The notes below the pieces were generated by a model. The model was not told where the DNA came from. It made no database searches and saw nothing but the letters and a program-made list of their open reading frames with translations. 7,512 bases of DNA, from positions 1 through 7,512 of the forward strand of contig CAJXHW010000084.1 in assembly GCA_913054565.1 (NCBI GenBank), written 5' to 3'. Made by a program: the position numbers and the translations under genes. Of the stretch, positions 1 to 5,901 are shown in pieces. Origin of the DNA: an uncultured Kordia sp. (lineage in GTDB: Bacteria > Bacteroidota > Bacteroidia > Flavobacteriales > Flavobacteriaceae). Every line of letters begins with the position of its first letter. Positions within the stretch are counted from its first letter, which is position 1.

Positions 1-21
1 AAAATATCAAAATAATTCATT

Positions 22-1149
22 ATGAAAATTGATAGAAAAGAAGTTTTAAAGGCTCTAGAGCAGATTACCGTTCCGGGAGAAGGAGCAAATATGGTTGAGA
101 GTGGAGCAGTGCAAAATGTATTGACTTTTGGAAATGAAGTTGTTGTTGAAATCACCATTGCTAATCCAGCAATGCAAGCACGAAAAAAAGTTGAGGCAGA
201 AATTACTAATGTAATCAAGACATCTATATCTGAAGAAGCTAAAGTAAAGGTGAATGTAAAAGTTGTAGCACCAGAGAAAACTGAAATAAAAGGAAAACAA
301 ATTCCAGGTATTAAAAACATAGTGGCTATTTCTTCTGGTAAGGGTGGTGTTGGTAAATCTACAGTTACTGCAAATGTGGCCGTAAGTTTATCAAAAATGG
401 GATTTAAAGTTGGTGTGTTAGATGCTGATGTTTATGGCCCGTCAATACCCATGATGTTTGATGTTGAAAATGCTAGGCCTTTAGCAGAGACAATAGATGG
501 AAAGTCAAAAATGAAACCCGTAGAGAATTATGGGGTAAAAATATTATCTATTGGGTTTTTTACTAAGCCAGATCAAGCAGTTATTTGGAGAGGTCCTATG
601 GCGGCTAAGGCCTTAAATCAGTTAATTTTTGATGCTGCTTGGGGGGAACTTGATTTCTTGTTGTTAGATTTGCCTCCAGGAACAGGAGATATTCATTTGT
701 CTATTATGCAATCATTACCAATTACAGGTGCGGTTGTGGTAAGTACTCCTCAGAATGTAGCGTTAGCAGATGCTAAAAAAGGTGTGGCTATGTTTCAGCA
801 AGATAGTATAAATGTTCCTGTTTTAGGAATAATAGAAAATATGGCGTATTTTTCGCCAGCGGAATTACCAGAAAATAAATACTATATTTTTGGTGAAGGC
901 GGTGCTAAAAATTTAGCATCTGATTTAGATATTCCGTTTTTAGGAGAGCTTCCAATAGTACAAAGTATTAGAGAAGCAGGAGATTTAGGTCGTCCAGCAG
1001 GTCTGCAAGAGGGAACTCAAGTAGAAGAAATTGTAACAGATATTACTAGAAATATAGTAACTCAAGTAATAAAAAGAAATGATAATTTACCAGCTACAGA
1101 AGCAATTAAAATTACAACAATGGCTGGTTGTTCATCAGTAAATAAATAA
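22..1149 (+). CDS. mrp: Mrp/ApbC-type P-loop ATPase, Fe-S cluster carrier
   Basis: This is a cytosolic MinD/ParA-type ATPase of the Mrp/ApbC/Nbp35 family, which binds and transfers iron-sulfur clusters to apoproteins. Residues 1-80 form the MIP18/DUF59-like domain common at the N-terminus of bacterial Mrp. The ATPase core follows, with a deviant Walker A GKGGVGKS at 106-113, a switch region LDADVYGPS at 133-141 and a Walker B region DFLLLDLPPGTGD at 211-223. The 375-residue length suits a full Mrp. After ENMAYF (272-277), where many homologues carry CxxC, this protein reads SPAELPENK with no cysteine. The only cysteine in the protein is Cys370 in the C-terminal tail TTMAGCSS. I recall this form as common in Bacteroidota, from memory and not searched. 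The next gene, a NifU-like scaffold, starts 3 nt after the stop, so the two are surely co-transcribed. The promoter must lie before the window, since only 21 bases precede the ATG. Confidence 0.95.
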   Translation: MKIDRKEVLKALEQITVPGEGANMVESGAVQNVLTFGNEVVVEITIANPAMQARKKVEAEITNVIKTSISEEAKVKVNVKVVAPEKTEIKGKQIPGIKNIVAISSGKGGVGKSTVTANVAVSLSKMGFKVGVLDADVYGPSIPMMFDVENARPLAETIDGKSKMKPVENYGVKILSIGFFTKPDQAVIWRGPMAAKALNQLIFDAAWGELDFLLLDLPPGTGDIHLSIMQSLPITGAVVVSTPQNVALADAKKGVAMFQQDSINVPVLGIIENMAYFSPAELPENKYYIFGEGGAKNLASDLDIPFLGELPIVQSIREAGDLGRPAGLQEGTQVEEIVTDITRNIVTQVIKRNDNLPATEAIKITTMAGCSSVNK

Positions 1150-1152
1150 AAT

Positions 1153-1392
1153 ATGACCTCAGAGGAATTACAAGTACGTGTAGAAACTGCATTAGAAGAG
1201 ATTAGACCATTCTTGAAATCTGATGGAGGGGATATTTCATTAGTGTCAATTGATGAAGGAAAAAAAGTGACTATAAAGTTTGAAGGCGCTTGTACGTCAT
1301 GTACAATTAATCAGATGACTTTGAAGTCAGGTGTTGAAATGACAATTAAAAAACACGCTCCTCAAATTGAAGAAGTGGTTAATGTGGCATAA
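1153..1392 (+). CDS. NifU C-terminal-domain (Nfu-type) Fe-S scaffold protein
   Basis: A 79-residue protein consisting of just the NifU C-terminal domain, the fold that assembles a 4Fe-4S cluster across a homodimer and hands it to client proteins. The family signature is visible: an N-terminal helix (ELQVRVETALEEIRPFLK), the SDGGDISLV segment at 23-31, and FEGACTSC ending at 50, with the cluster-ligating pair Cys47 and Cys50. It lacks the degenerate A-type N-terminal domain of E. coli NfuA, so it is the short standalone form. It sits 3 nt downstream of mrp with no room for a separate promoter. That proximity supports joint work in cluster trafficking, with this protein supplying the CxxC that the neighbouring Mrp lacks; this last point is inference. 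Its transcript runs straight into the long inverted repeat at 1404-1452. Confidence 0.93.
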   Translation: MTSEELQVRVETALEEIRPFLKSDGGDISLVSIDEGKKVTIKFEGACTSCTINQMTLKSGVEMTIKKHAPQIEEVVNVA

Positions 1393-1403
1393 TAAATGTC
1401 AGT

Positions 1404-1452
1404 AATAAAACAATAAAGGCTTTGATATCGTCAAAGCCTTTATTGTTTTATT
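1404..1452. terminator. Bidirectional intrinsic terminator between convergent genes
   Basis: A perfect 22-bp inverted repeat: left arm 1404-1425, 5-nt loop TATCG at 1426-1430, right arm 1431-1452. The GC-containing core AAAGGCTTTGA pairs with TCAAAGCCTTT, and the outer part is A-rich on the left and T-rich on the right (TTTATTGTTTTATTTT). It therefore looks like a terminator read from either strand. It lies 11 nt after the NifU-like stop. The stop codon of the opposing protease gene (minus-strand TAA, 1448-1450) sits within the right arm, so the protease reading frame ends inside the hairpin. Confidence 0.9.
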
Positions 1453-1882
1453 TTAAGAAAAGTAAATTGGATTTGTAATCAATTACCGCTTTTCCTTTTT
1501 TTAGTATATCTGCGCCAATAATACCGTGAACTGGCTTTGAGTTGTGGTTGGTTAACGCCTCATTAACATGCGAAAGATCAAAAACAATAATACTGTTTTT
1601 CTTTGATTTCCATTTTCCAATTCTTAAACTATTGTCTTTTGCTAATTGTGTTTTCATATCTGTAGCGCCAGCTCCAGCAGCTTTAGTGTCACTGTCTTCG
1701 GAAATTAACTTGAAGTGTTCAATCAACTCTTTGTCAATACAAGTGTTAGAGGCTCCAGTATCAATTATGAATTTCCCTTTAATTCCGTTTATGTGTGCCG
1801 TAACTTTAAAATGATTTGTTTTAGTAAGGTTCATTTTCTTTTTTTGATAACCTTTTTTAGAAAGATAGCTTGGTAATGACAT
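1448..1882 (-). CDS. Retropepsin-like aspartyl protease, single domain
   Basis: A 144-residue protein of the clan AA (retropepsin-like) aspartic protease type. The catalytic motif is FIIDTGAS with Asp41, preceded by the usual beta-hairpin (FKVTAHINGIKGKF). An AGAGAT segment at 69-74 and the late motif HGIIGADILKKGKAVIDY at 119-136 complete the fold as seen in bacterial single-domain members. With only one catalytic Asp it should act as a homodimer, as known for retropepsins. I see no signal peptide or membrane segment, so a cytoplasmic location is inferred; substrate unknown. The N-terminal 16 residues are lysine-rich and Met17 (codon at 1832-1834) is an alternative start; homologues would decide. 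It is convergent with the NifU-like gene and divergent from tatD (44 bp between starts). There is no reverse transcriptase or integrase nearby, so this is a chromosomal gene and not a retroelement remnant. Confidence 0.85.
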   Translation of the reverse strand: MSLPSYLSKKGYQKKKMNLTKTNHFKVTAHINGIKGKFIIDTGASNTCIDKELIEHFKLISEDSDTKAAGAGATDMKTQLAKDNSLRIGKWKSKKNSIIVFDLSHVNEALTNHNSKPVHGIIGADILKKGKAVIDYKSNLLFLK

Positions 1883-1897
1883 AATTAAATATTTTTG
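1870..1897 (+). promoter_or_regulatory. Bacteroidota-type promoter for tatD
   Basis: An exact -7 box TATTTTTG (TAnnTTTG) lies at 1890-1897, with a TTG -33 element at 1870-1872, spaced by 17 nt. This matches the consensus described for the primary sigma factor of Flavobacterium and Bacteroides. Transcription would start about 5-7 nt later, near 1903, giving a leader of about 24 nt before the tatD ATG at 1927. The -33 element lies inside the first codons of the divergent protease gene. Directly abutting on the minus strand is TACTTTTA (1898-1905), one base off TAnnTTTG, a weak candidate for the protease promoter but without a well-placed TTG. Confidence 0.65.
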
Positions 1898-1926
1898 TAA
1901 AAGTAATTAATAATAGTTGAGAATAC

Positions 1927-2694
1927 ATGGTTTTAACAGATACTCATACGCATTTATATAGTGAGGCTTTTGATGAGGATAGGGAGGCAATGATGCAACG
2001 TGCTTTTGAAAATAATATACAGCGCATGTTTGTGCCTGCAATAGATTCCTCATATACAGAGTCAATGCTAGATTTGGAAAAAAAATTTCCTAAAAATGTA
2101 TTTTTAATGATGGGGTTGCATCCAACTCATGTTAAGGAAAATTACTTAGAAGAATTAGCACATGTTAAAGGCATGTTGGAGTCAAGGAAGTTTATAGCTA
2201 TTGGTGAAATAGGTATAGATTTATATTGGGATAAAACATTGCTGCAAGAGCAAAAAAAAGCTTTTAGAACTCAAATACAATTAGCTAAGCAGTATCAGTT
2301 GCCAATTGTAATACATTGTAGAGATGCTTTTGATGAAGTTTTTGAGGTGTTAGAATCTGAAAAAGGAGATGGCTTGTTTGGTATATTTCATTGTTTTACT
2401 GGTAACAAAGAGCAGGCAAAACGTGCAATTTCGTATAACATGAAATTAGGAATTGGAGGTGTGGTTACGTTTAAGAATGGAAAAATAGATCAATTTTTAA
2501 AAGCTATTAATTTAAAGCATATTGTTTTAGAAACGGATTCGCCGTATTTGGCGCCAACACCATATCGTGGGAAACGAAATGAAACGAGTTACCTTACTGA
2601 AATAGTGGCTAAGCTATCTGAGATATATCAAGTTTCAGAAGAAGAAATTGCAAGCATAACTACAGAAAATTCAAAAGCTGTGTTTGGAGTTTAA
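1927..2694 (+). CDS. tatD: TatD-family metal-dependent DNase/hydrolase
   Basis: A full-length (255 aa) member of the TatD/YcfH amidohydrolase-like TIM-barrel family, cytoplasmic metal-dependent nucleases linked to DNA repair and DNA turnover. All expected metal ligands are present: the HTH pair His7 and His9 in TDTHTHL, Glu94 in AIGEIGID, His130 in IVIHCRDAF, His155 in FHCFTG, and Asp204 in ETDSPYLAP. The arginine/glycine-rich PYRGKRNE (212-219) is also typical. The chosen ATG places TDTHTHL right at the N-terminus, as in homologues. The gene has its own recognisable promoter and is probably read on into the acyltransferase gene 50 nt later, as no convincing terminator lies between. TatD proteins are unrelated in function to the Tat export pathway despite the name. 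Confidence 0.93.
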   Translation: MVLTDTHTHLYSEAFDEDREAMMQRAFENNIQRMFVPAIDSSYTESMLDLEKKFPKNVFLMMGLHPTHVKENYLEELAHVKGMLESRKFIAIGEIGIDLYWDKTLLQEQKKAFRTQIQLAKQYQLPIVIHCRDAFDEVFEVLESEKGDGLFGIFHCFTGNKEQAKRAISYNMKLGIGGVVTFKNGKIDQFLKAINLKHIVLETDSPYLAPTPYRGKRNETSYLTEIVAKLSEIYQVSEEEIASITTENSKAVFGV

Positions 2695-2713
2695 CTGATT
2701 ATCATAATATTTT

Positions 2714-2747
2714 TTGTTTTTTTGTATTCCTAAAGCCAATAATTTTG
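2714..2747 (+). promoter_or_regulatory. TAnnTTTG-like box coinciding with a TTG start codon
   Basis: TAATTTTG at 2740-2747 fits TAnnTTTG exactly, and a TTG lies 23 nt upstream (2714-2716) in the T-rich tatD-acyltransferase gap. However, the last three bases (TTG, 2745-2747) are also the best start codon for the acyltransferase, so a promoter here would begin transcription inside the gene. Chance occurrence in AT-rich DNA is the likelier reading. The gap otherwise holds only T-runs (2711-2723) and no hairpin. Confidence 0.2.
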
Positions 2748-3875
2748 TCAAAATACGATCACATACGCCCATATCATGATAGCGAAGTTAATCATGCGTT
2801 AAGTAAACTTAGTACTCATCCGATGGTGAAGTCTATGTTGAAATTTATTTATCCACAAGCTAGTGATGCGTATATTAAAGAGCGTTTAGCAAATTGTACC
2901 TCAATTAGAGATTTTCAGACTAAAATTATAGCACGAGGTATTCAGAATGTGTTATCAAGGTCTTCACATGGTCTTACAACATCTGGATTTGAAAAATTAG
3001 AAAAAGATACTGCGTATTTTTACATCTCTAACCACAGGGATATTTTACTAGATACTTGTTTGATAAATATTTCGTTGTTTAATCATGATTTAGTGATGAC
3101 AGCGTCTGCTATTGGTGATAATTTAGTTCAAAAATCATTTTTATTAGAGTTAGCAAAACTTAACAGAAATTTTTTAGTACAACGTGGTTTAGGGCCCAGA
3201 GAGATGTTAAAGAGCTCCAAATTAATGTCAGAATACATTGCTAAAAATTTATTAGAAGATACGCGATCAGTTTGGATAGCACAACGTGAAGGAAGAACAA
3301 AAGACGGGAATGATGTCACACAACAAGGAGTATTAAAGATGATTGCTTTAGGTAAAGGTGATTTATCTGTATTTGATTATTTTAAAAAAATAAAAATTGT
3401 ACCTGTTTCAATATCATATGAATATGACCCTACTGACATGTATAAAATGCCTGAATTATTAGCAAATCATTATGAGGAAGAGTATATAAAGTCAACAAAT
3501 GAAGACTTTAACTCCATACTAAAGGGGCTGACAGGACAGAAAAAAAGAATTCATATTCATGCAGGTAACGTTTTAAATTTAGAGCTAGATGAGATTTCTA
3601 ACTCAAAGGAACCGTTGAATAAACAGTTTCAGCAATTGGCTTTAAAAATAGATGAGTGCATACATTCTGATTATAAGTTGTGGCCTACAAATTATGTAGC
3701 CTATGATATGTTGCATAACACAGAAAAATACTCTAAAAAATATACAGAAAAGGAACAACGTCAGTTTGAGCGTAGAGTGGAGTGTAGAATTGATGCAAGT
3801 GACTCTGTGGCGTTAAGTAACTTTTTAGCAATGTACGCCAATCCTGTGATAAATAAAGAGAAACTGAATGACTAA
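2745..3875 (+). CDS. Lysophospholipid acyltransferase-like protein (glycerol-3-phosphate/1-acyl-G3P acyltransferase family)
   Basis: A 376-residue protein with the PlsC/PlsB-type acyltransferase block in its centre. YISNHRDILLD (93-103) holds the catalytic His97, QREGRTKDGND (180-190) matches the acceptor-binding EGxR-type motif, and KIVPVSISYEYDP (217-229) matches the later VPV block. The family transfers acyl chains onto glycerol-phosphate-type lipids at the inner membrane; the exact acceptor is not evident. The active-site spacing is His-X5-Asp (with a further Asp at +2, Asp99) instead of the standard HX4D. No clear transmembrane helix is visible and about 150 residues follow the domain, so it is longer than PlsC. 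The start is TTG at 2745, chosen because no in-frame ATG precedes it and the conserved-looking IRPYHDSEV begins at residue 7; the first ATG would be residue 27. It overlaps the asparaginase gene by 8 nt. Confidence 0.8.
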   Translation: MSKYDHIRPYHDSEVNHALSKLSTHPMVKSMLKFIYPQASDAYIKERLANCTSIRDFQTKIIARGIQNVLSRSSHGLTTSGFEKLEKDTAYFYISNHRDILLDTCLINISLFNHDLVMTASAIGDNLVQKSFLLELAKLNRNFLVQRGLGPREMLKSSKLMSEYIAKNLLEDTRSVWIAQREGRTKDGNDVTQQGVLKMIALGKGDLSVFDYFKKIKIVPVSISYEYDPTDMYKMPELLANHYEEEYIKSTNEDFNSILKGLTGQKKRIHIHAGNVLNLELDEISNSKEPLNKQFQQLALKIDECIHSDYKLWPTNYVAYDMLHNTEKYSKKYTEKEQRQFERRVECRIDASDSVALSNFLAMYANPVINKEKLND

Positions 3876-4908
3876 CAAGCCAAATATTTTATTGATATAT
3901 ACCGGTGGAACTATTGGTATGGTTAAGGACTTTGAAACCAATACGTTACGTGCATTTAATTTTGATAATTTATTGATTAGAATTCCAGAAATAAAACAAC
4001 TTGATTGTAATATAACCACCTACTCTTTTGAAACTCCAATTGATTCGTCAAATATGAGTCCTGAATATTGGGTGCAAATTGCTAATGTGATACAGGATAA
4101 TTATGCTAAAGTAGATGGTTTTGTAGTGTTACACGGCTCAGACACCATGTCATATACAGCATCGGCGCTAAGTTTTATGTTAGAAGATTTAGAAAAACCT
4201 GTAATTTTTACAGGGTCACAATTACCTATTGGTGATTTAAGAACAGATGCTAAAGAGAATCTAATTACTGCTATACAGATAGCATCTTTACAAGACAATA
4301 ATCTGCCTCAAATACAGGAAGTTTGTTTGTATTTTGAATATAAACTATATAGAGCAAATAGAACAACCAAAATAAATGCTGAGCATTTTGAGGCGTTTAC
4401 ATCACCTAATTACCCAGAGTTGGCTGAATCAGGTGTGCATTTAAAAGTATTCAAGCATAATTTATTAAACACAGCTACTAAAGGAGCTTTTAATGTGCAT
4501 GAAAATATGTGTACAGATATAGCGGTGTTAAAGTTGTACCCTGGTATTACAGAAGTAGTTGTGGCGGCTGTTTTAAATACGCCAAATATTAAAGGGGTTA
4601 TTTTAGAAACGTATGGCGCGGGTAATGCCCCAACCTTATCATGGTTTTCAAAACTATTAGAAGCAGCACTACTCAAAGGTATTCATGTTGTGAATGTTAC
4701 ACAATGTAGTGGAGGTAGTGTGATTATGGGGCAGTATGAAACCAGTATGCATCTTCAGAAACTGGGATTGATTTCTGGTAACGATATAACCTTTGAGGCA
4801 GCTATTGCAAAAATGATGTATTTGTTATCCAAAGAGTTGACGAAAAATGAATTCAAAAAATGCTTTCAGACGTCAATAAAAGGGGAGTTAACAGACTATT
4901 TCGCTTAA
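3868..4908 (+). CDS. ansA: Type I (cytoplasmic) L-asparaginase
   Basis: Hydrolyses L-asparagine to aspartate and ammonia in the cytoplasm. The 346-residue length and motifs fit the AnsA type. YTGGTIGM (11-18) carries the nucleophile-position Thr15, DSSNM (59-63) is the substrate loop, and HGSDTM (89-94) holds the Thr93/Asp92 pair. NRTTK (164-168) supplies Lys168, equivalent to the catalytic lysine of E. coli AnsA. TQC (278-280) holds a cysteine at the position of the allosteric-site cysteine of the E. coli enzyme, so asparagine-responsive control is possible, by homology only. There is no signal peptide, which argues against the secreted type II enzyme. The start codon lies within the end of the acyltransferase gene (ATGACTAA, 3868-3875), indicating translational coupling. 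A GTPase-independent amidase role in transamidosome-like systems is not suggested by the sequence. Confidence 0.92.
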   Translation: MTNKPNILLIYTGGTIGMVKDFETNTLRAFNFDNLLIRIPEIKQLDCNITTYSFETPIDSSNMSPEYWVQIANVIQDNYAKVDGFVVLHGSDTMSYTASALSFMLEDLEKPVIFTGSQLPIGDLRTDAKENLITAIQIASLQDNNLPQIQEVCLYFEYKLYRANRTTKINAEHFEAFTSPNYPELAESGVHLKVFKHNLLNTATKGAFNVHENMCTDIAVLKLYPGITEVVVAAVLNTPNIKGVILETYGAGNAPTLSWFSKLLEAALLKGIHVVNVTQCSGGSVIMGQYETSMHLQKLGLISGNDITFEAAIAKMMYLLSKELTKNEFKKCFQTSIKGELTDYFA

Positions 4909-4994
4909 AAATCTTTCAAAAAATAACAGTTTAAATTTCATCAAATCACATTTTTTTTGTTATTTGGCAGTCGTTATTTAGTTAAAGACTATGA

Positions 4995-5030
4995 AATGAA
5001 CTAATTGGTTAATTACTTCATTATTTTTTG
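4995..5030 (+). terminator. Possible AT-rich intrinsic terminator after ansA
   Basis: Arms 4995-5006 (AATGAACTAATT) and 5011-5022 (AATTACTTCATT) pair at 11 of 12 positions with a single C-C mismatch around a GGTT loop, and are followed by ATTTTTTG. The geometry is terminator-like, but the stem has little GC and lies 86 nt after the asparaginase stop, so its strength is doubtful. It might instead be a leader or operator element upstream of exbB. Confidence 0.35.
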
Positions 5031-5064
5031 ACTTAGATAAAGAATTTTTAAAATTATATCTTTA
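5028..5064 (+). promoter_or_regulatory. Weak promoter candidate for the exbB operon
   Basis: The 190-bp gap before exbB should hold its promoter. The best match I find is TATCTTTA at 5057-5064 (one base off TAnnTTTG) with a TTG at 5028-5030, but the 26-nt spacing is longer than usual. TATTTTTTG at 5022-5030 resembles the box with one extra base. Neither is convincing. The rest of the gap is AT-rich, with a GTTATTT direct repeat (4959-4965 and 4973-4979) and an 8-bp inverted repeat (4921-4928 with 4958-4965). Confidence 0.2.
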
Positions 5065-5098
5065 AAACCATTACTAATTTAATTAAGATTAAGAAAAG

Positions 5099-5833
5099 AT
5101 GAAAAAAGTATTTTCTATTTTACCAGCAGTAGGGATGATGTTAGCAGCAGCAGAGGTTAAAGCTACTACTATTGCAACAGTTATTCAAGACGCACCGACA
5201 GAAGGATTCGGTCATGAAGCATTAAAGACGAGATTCATTGAAGGTGGAGCTGGTTTCATGGGAATTGTATTGTTATGTTTAATTTTAGGTTTGGCTTTCG
5301 TAATTGAAAGAATCATTTACTTAAACATGGCTACTACAAACACTGCAAAGTTAACTCGTGATGTTGAAGAAGCATTAAATTCAGGCGGTGTTGATGCTGC
5401 TAAAGAAGTATGTAGAAATACTAAAGGGCCAGTTGCTTCAATTTTTTACCAAGGATTAGAAAGAAATAATGAAGGAATTGATTCAGTTGAAAAGTCAATC
5501 GTAGCTTACGGTGGCGTTCAAATGGGACAGTTAGAGAAAAATGTATCTTGGATTTCTTTATTTATTGCAATTGCACCAATGTTAGGATTCATGGGAACAG
5601 TAATCGGGATGATTCAAGCCTTTGATAAAATTTCTGCAGCAGGTGGATTAGATGCATCATTAATTGCAGGTGATATTAAAGTTGCCTTATTAACAACTGT
5701 ATTCGGTCTTGTAGCAGCAATTATCTTACAAATCTTTTACAACTACATTATCGCTAAAATTGACAGTATTGTTAATGATATGGAAGATGCATCAATCTCA
5801 TTGATTGATTTATTAGTTGCGAACAAAAAATAA
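5099..5833 (+). CDS. exbB: ExbB/TolQ/MotA-family proton channel subunit
   Basis: The inner-membrane pentameric scaffold of an Exb-type motor that, with ExbD, converts proton flow into force, typically for TonB. Of 244 residues, the core has three helices: about 53-75, 151-176 and 195-220. The conserved block APMLGFMGTVIGMIQAF (159-175) and ALLTTVFGLVAAI (196-208) carry the pore threonines (Thr167; Thr199/200) seen across the family. A cytoplasmic domain lies between helices 1 and 2. Residues 1-22 add a KK-starting hydrophobic stretch ending in VKA, resembling a signal peptide or an extra helix absent from E. coli ExbB. The ATG follows a purine-rich AAGAAAAG, which is not placed like a true Shine-Dalgarno. 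It is the first gene of a four-gene operon with a long gap (190 bp) upstream and a 68-nt gap with a hairpin downstream. Confidence 0.93.
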   Translation: MKKVFSILPAVGMMLAAAEVKATTIATVIQDAPTEGFGHEALKTRFIEGGAGFMGIVLLCLILGLAFVIERIIYLNMATTNTAKLTRDVEEALNSGGVDAAKEVCRNTKGPVASIFYQGLERNNEGIDSVEKSIVAYGGVQMGQLEKNVSWISLFIAIAPMLGFMGTVIGMIQAFDKISAAGGLDASLIAGDIKVALLTTVFGLVAAIILQIFYNYIIAKIDSIVNDMEDASISLIDLLVANKK

Positions 5834-5838
5834 TAATT

Positions 5839-5884
5839 CTTGAAAGTGTTACGTTCTTAATAGTATAAGGATGTAACCCTCAAG
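5839..5884 (+). other. Intercistronic RNA hairpin between exbB and the next gene
   Basis: A 46-nt stem-loop. The inner stem is 12 continuous pairs, 5848-5859 with 5866-5877, including two G-U pairs, around the loop ATAGTA (5860-5865). A 4-by-2 interior loop (5844-5847 against 5878-5879) is followed by a 5-bp outer stem, CTTGA with TCAAG (5839-5843 with 5880-5884). No U-tract follows, so it is not a classic terminator. It begins 5 nt after the exbB stop and may protect exbB mRNA from 3' decay or mark a processing site, setting more ExbB than ExbD. Confidence 0.55.
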
Positions 5885-5901
5885 GTAAAACACATATACT
5901 T

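Noticed and set aside
1542..1814. Open frame on the + strand opposite the aspartyl protease
   Set aside because: It is the mirror of the protease gene, which has clear catalytic motifs. The + frame gives a composition without any recognisable domain.
1448..1882. Retropepsin-like gene as a remnant of a retroelement
   Set aside because: No reverse transcriptase, integrase, terminal repeats or target duplication is seen, and the gene is intact and of normal length for bacterial single-domain proteases.
2695..2744. Terminator after tatD in the T-rich gap
   Set aside because: T-runs are present, but the only symmetric element (ATTAT-C-ATAAT) has a one-base loop and cannot form a stable hairpin.
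4959..4979. GTTATTT direct repeat as an operator or short repeat array
   Set aside because: Only two 7-bp copies of an AT-rich word occur, which is expected by chance in this base composition.
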